A DNA stretch of 64,000 bases. Source: Mycolicibacter senuensis (GTDB taxonomy: Bacteria; Actinomycetota; Actinomycetes; Mycobacteriales; Mycobacteriaceae). Made by a program: the position numbers and the translations under genes. Shown one piece after another: positions 61,426-64,000 of this stretch. The stretch is from the NCBI RefSeq assembly GCF_003284925.1, contig NZ_QMEX01000005.1:36565-100564 (forward strand). Direction: 5' to 3'. The stretch's first letter is position 1. Every line of letters starts with the position of its first letter. The notes below the pieces were generated by a model, which was not told where the DNA came from, did no database searches, and was given only the letters and a program-made list of their open reading frames with translations.

Positions 61426-62839
61426 GGGAGCCCCCGGCGCTGGGGCGTCGCGAAAACAGGGTGCCCGTGGGGCTTTCGGGAGTCAGCGGGCGGGTGAGCT
61501 GTCGGTCGCCGCGCAGGTTGGCCAGCAGGATACGGCCCAATAACGCCGGGTCGCGTAGCCGCGACGGCGGGTCGACGAGGTTGCGCACCCGTAGCAGGCG
61601 TTCGGTGACGACGATGTCACGGGCCGCTGCGTTGCCGGCCGCCTCGGCGAGCCAGCGGCCGAGCCGGTGGCGGAGCGGTCGTGGGTGATCCGGCGAGGAC
61701 GGGTGGTCGGCGGCGGCGTTCGCAGCCCAGACCGGTGCGATCCGGCCGGCCGCGGCGCGAAAGAACCGCTGCGGCAGTGCCGGTCCGCGTTCGCGCAGGC
61801 AGTCGCGCAGCACGACCGCCTCGAGTGCCGCCATCGTCATGCCTTGGCCGTGCAGCGGATTGAGCCGGCACAGCCCGTCGCCGGTCACCACCAACCCGGC
61901 GGGCATCCGCGGCATTCGGTCGTAGCGGTGCCACAACGCGCCGGTGTCGCGGGACACCGCGAGCTCGCCCATCGGTGTGGCATCGCGTAACCCCGCCATG
62001 ATGTCGGCCGGCAGGAGCTGCTTGGCCGCGGCCAGCATGGCGGTGAAATCGGATGGGGGAGCGCCCTGCTCGTCGCTGCGGGCGATGGCCAGCATCCAGG
62101 TGTCGTGTTCGTAGGCCACCAGCAACAGCACCGGGGCGGGCCGGCCCCGGTTGACGAAGACCAGCCGGTCGGTGAGCCGGTCCGGCGGGATGCGCAGCAG
62201 CTGGCTGGAGTAGCCCCAGTTGGCGTTGCGGCGCTGCTCGGGCACGCAGCCGAAGCCGTGCCCGGCCAGGAACTCGGTGGTGCGCGAAGCGCGTCCCGTC
62301 GCGTCGACGACCAGATCCGCGGGCAGCACCTGCGTGAGGCGGTTACGTTGATTCGTGACACGGACACCGGTGACCGCGCCCCGGTGGTGCACCGGCTCGA
62401 TCGCGTCGTGGCCGTCGAGAAATGCGACGTTGCCGATCCGGTCGACACGGCGCCGCACCTGGAACTCCAGGAGCGGCCGGCTCGCGCTGTAGATCGCCAA
62501 CGACGTCGGATCGGCGAGCCTGCCCGTCCGGTTGAGCTCATGACGGCCGAGACGGGCGTACCGCCCGGACAGGTCGGGGTTGTCGATCACCACCGCGCCG
62601 GCGGTGGCGAGCTCGGCGAGGATGCCGGGGAACAGTTCGCCGAGGATGTTGGTGCCGGCGCTGAGGAAGCTGTGCAGGTGGCGGCCCTGCGGCACCCCCT
62701 TGCGGTGGACCGGGTGATCGGGCAGCTGATCGCGGTCCACCACCGTGACGCAGTCGTAGAACTCCGACACCACCCGGGCCGCCAGCAGTCCGGCCATCCC
62801 GGCTCCCAGCACGACCGCAGACGTTCCCGATTCGCCCAC
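61418..62839 (-). CDS. FAD-dependent oxidoreductase (geranylgeranyl-reductase/squalene-epoxidase-like fold)
   Basis: A 473-residue flavoprotein with GAGMAG (12-17), the second FAD motif GDGLCRLNPLHGQGM and the DATGRASRT segment of the PHBH/GR2 class. KGVPQGRHLHSFLSAG is common in mycobacterial members. The GTG at 62839 lies just after AAGGGG and just before the FAD fold, so the upstream extension is rejected. It heads a two-gene leftward operon. Possible roles are hydroxylation or epoxidation of a lipid or aromatic; the substrate is unknown. Confidence 0.85.
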   Translation of the reverse strand: MGESGTSAVVLGAGMAGLLAARVVSEFYDCVTVVDRDQLPDHPVHRKGVPQGRHLHSFLSAGTNILGELFPGILAELATAGAVVIDNPDLSGRYARLGRHELNRTGRLADPTSLAIYSASRPLLEFQVRRRVDRIGNVAFLDGHDAIEPVHHRGAVTGVRVTNQRNRLTQVLPADLVVDATGRASRTTEFLAGHGFGCVPEQRRNANWGYSSQLLRIPPDRLTDRLVFVNRGRPAPVLLLVAYEHDTWMLAIARSDEQGAPPSDFTAMLAAAKQLLPADIMAGLRDATPMGELAVSRDTGALWHRYDRMPRMPAGLVVTGDGLCRLNPLHGQGMTMAALEAVVLRDCLRERGPALPQRFFRAAAGRIAPVWAANAAADHPSSPDHPRPLRHRLGRWLAEAAGNAAARDIVVTERLLRVRNLVDPPSRLRDPALLGRILLANLRGDRQLTRPLTPESPTGTLFSRRPSAGGSHA

Positions 62840-63082
62840 CGCAATCCCCTTCCCGACGCCAGCGGCCAACGATACACACAAATTAAGAAATTTAAGAGTA
62901 TCTTGGCGTAACAGTAAGGCGCTGGGCCGGCCGGACGGCCGCCGACATGTGATCGCGGCCACAGGATTCTCCAGGAATTCGGACAGGCACCTCCCGGCGA
63001 TCTACCAGACGGCCGCCTTAGATTCACCTTCTGACCACCGCGGGTGGTCGTCGGGAGTCCCCACCTCCGGAGGTCAGGCGAG
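62840..63082. other. Divergent intergenic region with AT-rich promoter patch
   Basis: A sharply AT-rich stretch (62872-62901) stands out from the GC-rich surroundings 30-60 bp upstream of the flavoprotein start, where a promoter is expected. The right side leads to the PPE gene, with GGAGG at 63069-63073 as its ribosome site. No reading frame of note. Confidence 0.45.
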
Positions 63083-64000
63083 ATGGAATTTGCAGCTACG
63101 CCCCCCGAAGTCCACTCCGGCCTGATGTATTCCGGAGCGGGGCCCGGGCCGTTGCTGGCCGCCGCCGCGGCGTGGTCCGGGCTGGCCGGCGAACTGCACT
63201 CCGCGGCCGCGGCCTACCGTTCGGTGATCGCCGATCTGTCCGGGTCCTGGCACGGGCCGTCCGCGATGTCGATGGCGGTGGCGGCCACCCCCTACGCGGA
63301 ATGGATCGGTGCGACGGCGCTGCGGGTCGAGCACGTGGCCGGCCAGGTCGCCGCGGCGGCCGCGGCCTACGAGACCGCGTTCGCGGCGCACGTCCCGCCA
63401 CCGGTGATCGCGGCCAACCGCAGCCTGCACATGACGCTGGTTGCGACGAACCTGCTGGGGCAAAACACCCCGGCGATCGCGGCCACCGACGCGCTCTACG
63501 CCGAGATGTGGGCGCAGGACGCTGCCGCCATGTACACCTACGCCGGCTCAGCGGCGGCTGCCACCCAGGTCAGCGTGTTCGACCCGGCTCCGGAGGCTGC
63601 CGACCTCACTGCCGTGACCCGGGCGGTCACCGCAGCGGAGAATGCCGGGGTCAGGACCGCCTCGGCCGCCCCGTCGCGGGTTTCGCAACTGATGTCGGCG
63701 GTGCCCCGCGCGCTGCAGAACCTCAACCCGTCCCCGGCGCAGGCGGCCCCGTCCCTCGGTGACGTCGGTTCGGGGATCGGGGACATCGGCAAGCTGCTGG
63801 GCGACCTGGTGGGGCCGTACTCGCCGCTCGGTCACCTCTCCAACCTCGGCAGCGGGTGGCTGATCGCCGGCCAGCTCGTGGGCTTGGCCCAGAACCCGCC
63901 CGGGGTGGCCGGCGTGCTCAGCGGCCCGGCCCCGATCACCGGTGCGCTGGGCCCGCTGACGGGTGGGTACATCTCCTCCCAGCTGCCCCTGTCGGCGGTG
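63083..64000 (+). CDS. PPE-family protein, 3' end cut by window edge
   Basis: The ATG at 63083 follows GGAGG and opens MEFAATPPEVHSGLMYSGAG (PPE at 7-9). The helix turn has the WHG form of WxG (W56) and the PPE domain ends near residue 175 after [17 protein letters not shown]. About 306 residues are visible; the rest includes a Gly/Leu-rich region (GSGIGDIGKLLGDLVGPYS). No PE gene precedes it, so unlike the 28182/26954 pair it may use a distant PE partner. Export through an ESX system is expected from the family. Confidence 0.92.
   Translation, partial: MEFAATPPEVHSGLMYSGAGPGPLLAAAAAWSGLAGELHSAAAAYRSVIADLSGSWHGPSAMSMAVAATPYAEWIGATALRVEHVAGQVAAAAAAYETAFAAHVPPPVIAANRSLHMTLVATNLLGQNTPAIAATDALYAEMWAQDAAAMYTYAGSAAAATQVSVFDPAPEAADLTAVTRAVTAAENAGVRTASAAPSRVSQLMSAVPRALQNLNPSPAQAAPSLGDVGSGIGDIGKLLGDLVGPYSPLGHLSNLGSGWLIAGQLVGLAQNPPGVAGVLSGPAPITGALGPLTGGYISSQLPLSAV

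Noticed and set aside
1..64000. CRISPR arrays, tRNA/rRNA genes, insertion sequences, prophage or attachment sites
   Set aside because: Looked for spaced direct repeats, transposase or integrase motifs and tRNA-like ends; none seen by eye.

Overview
The window is GC-rich, densely packed actinobacterial DNA, almost certainly from a Mycobacterium (Mycolicibacterium-type) chromosome. A PE/PPE pair (26954-28478), a second PPE gene cut by the right edge, two SDRs of the mycofactocin-coupled type, five intact or broken LLM-fold (probably F420-dependent) oxidoreductases, a mycothiol-dependent alcohol dehydrogenase and many GTG/TTG starts all point there. I see no rRNA, tRNA, CRISPR array, insertion sequence or phage gene.

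Layout. (1) 1-8262: an acyl-CoA synthetase cut by the left edge, divergent from a 4-hydroxyacetophenone-type Baeyer-Villiger monooxygenase (BVMO) plus SDR; small alpha-beta-barrel proteins; an old-yellow-enzyme reductase; an HSL-type hydrolase coupled to an IclR regulator with a clear palindromic operator. (2) 8388-20155: the catabolic core. A KstD-like FAD dehydrogenase, an HsaC-type extradiol dioxygenase, an HsaA-type flavin monooxygenase and a KshB-type reductase face a rightward run of a steroid-monooxygenase-like BVMO, two mycofactocin-type SDRs, a barrel protein, a 3-alpha-hydroxysteroid-dehydrogenase-like SDR, and the hsaG/hsaF pair that ends meta-cleavage pathways. (3) 20214-25425: a KstR-like TetR facing a thioesterase-aldehyde dehydrogenase-SDR-LLM operon across a promoter with overlapping inverted repeats. 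(4) 25482-29815: a Tat-exported DUF1906 protein, a membrane protein, the PE/PPE pair, a 746-bp structured non-coding stretch and a second KstR-like TetR. (5) 29796-38012: SDR, LLM, SnoaL-like protein, alpha/beta hydrolase, a fused HadA/HadB-like dehydratase, an SRPBCC protein, an SCO6745-family protein, an amidohydrolase and a second HsaA-like monooxygenase. (6) 38134-44523: a leftward set of TetR, degenerate BVMO/FMO, epoxide hydrolase, SDR and molybdopterin oxidoreductase. (7) 44595-50320: D-aminoacylase-type amidohydrolase, SRPBCC, a ParDE toxin-antitoxin pair, P450, SDR and TetR. (8) 50499-60687: a frameshifted LLM gene, a FadD19-like ligase, LLM, MscR paralogue, KstD-like dehydrogenase and an LLM gene remnant; then SRPBCC, a phosphotransferase with an apparent internal deletion, aldehyde dehydrogenase and LLM. 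(9) 60745-64000: a mycothiol-dependent maleylpyruvate-isomerase-like protein, a FAD oxidoreductase and the edge PPE.

How it fits together. The combination of KstD-, KshB-, HsaA-, HsaC-, HsaG/HsaF-, 3-alpha-HSD- and FadD19-like proteins suggests a second, accessory pathway for steroids or a related polycyclic terpenoid, rather than the main cholesterol locus. Several canonical parts (KshA, HsaB, HsaD, HsaE) are not in the window and would have to come from elsewhere. Added to the core are BVMOs, a P450, an epoxide hydrolase, aldehyde dehydrogenases and enzymes tied to F420, mycofactocin and mycothiol. Control seems to be divided among one IclR and four TetR proteins, and inverted repeats lie at several of the divergent promoters. 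The substrate is not visible from sequence; the steroid reading is inference from protein families.
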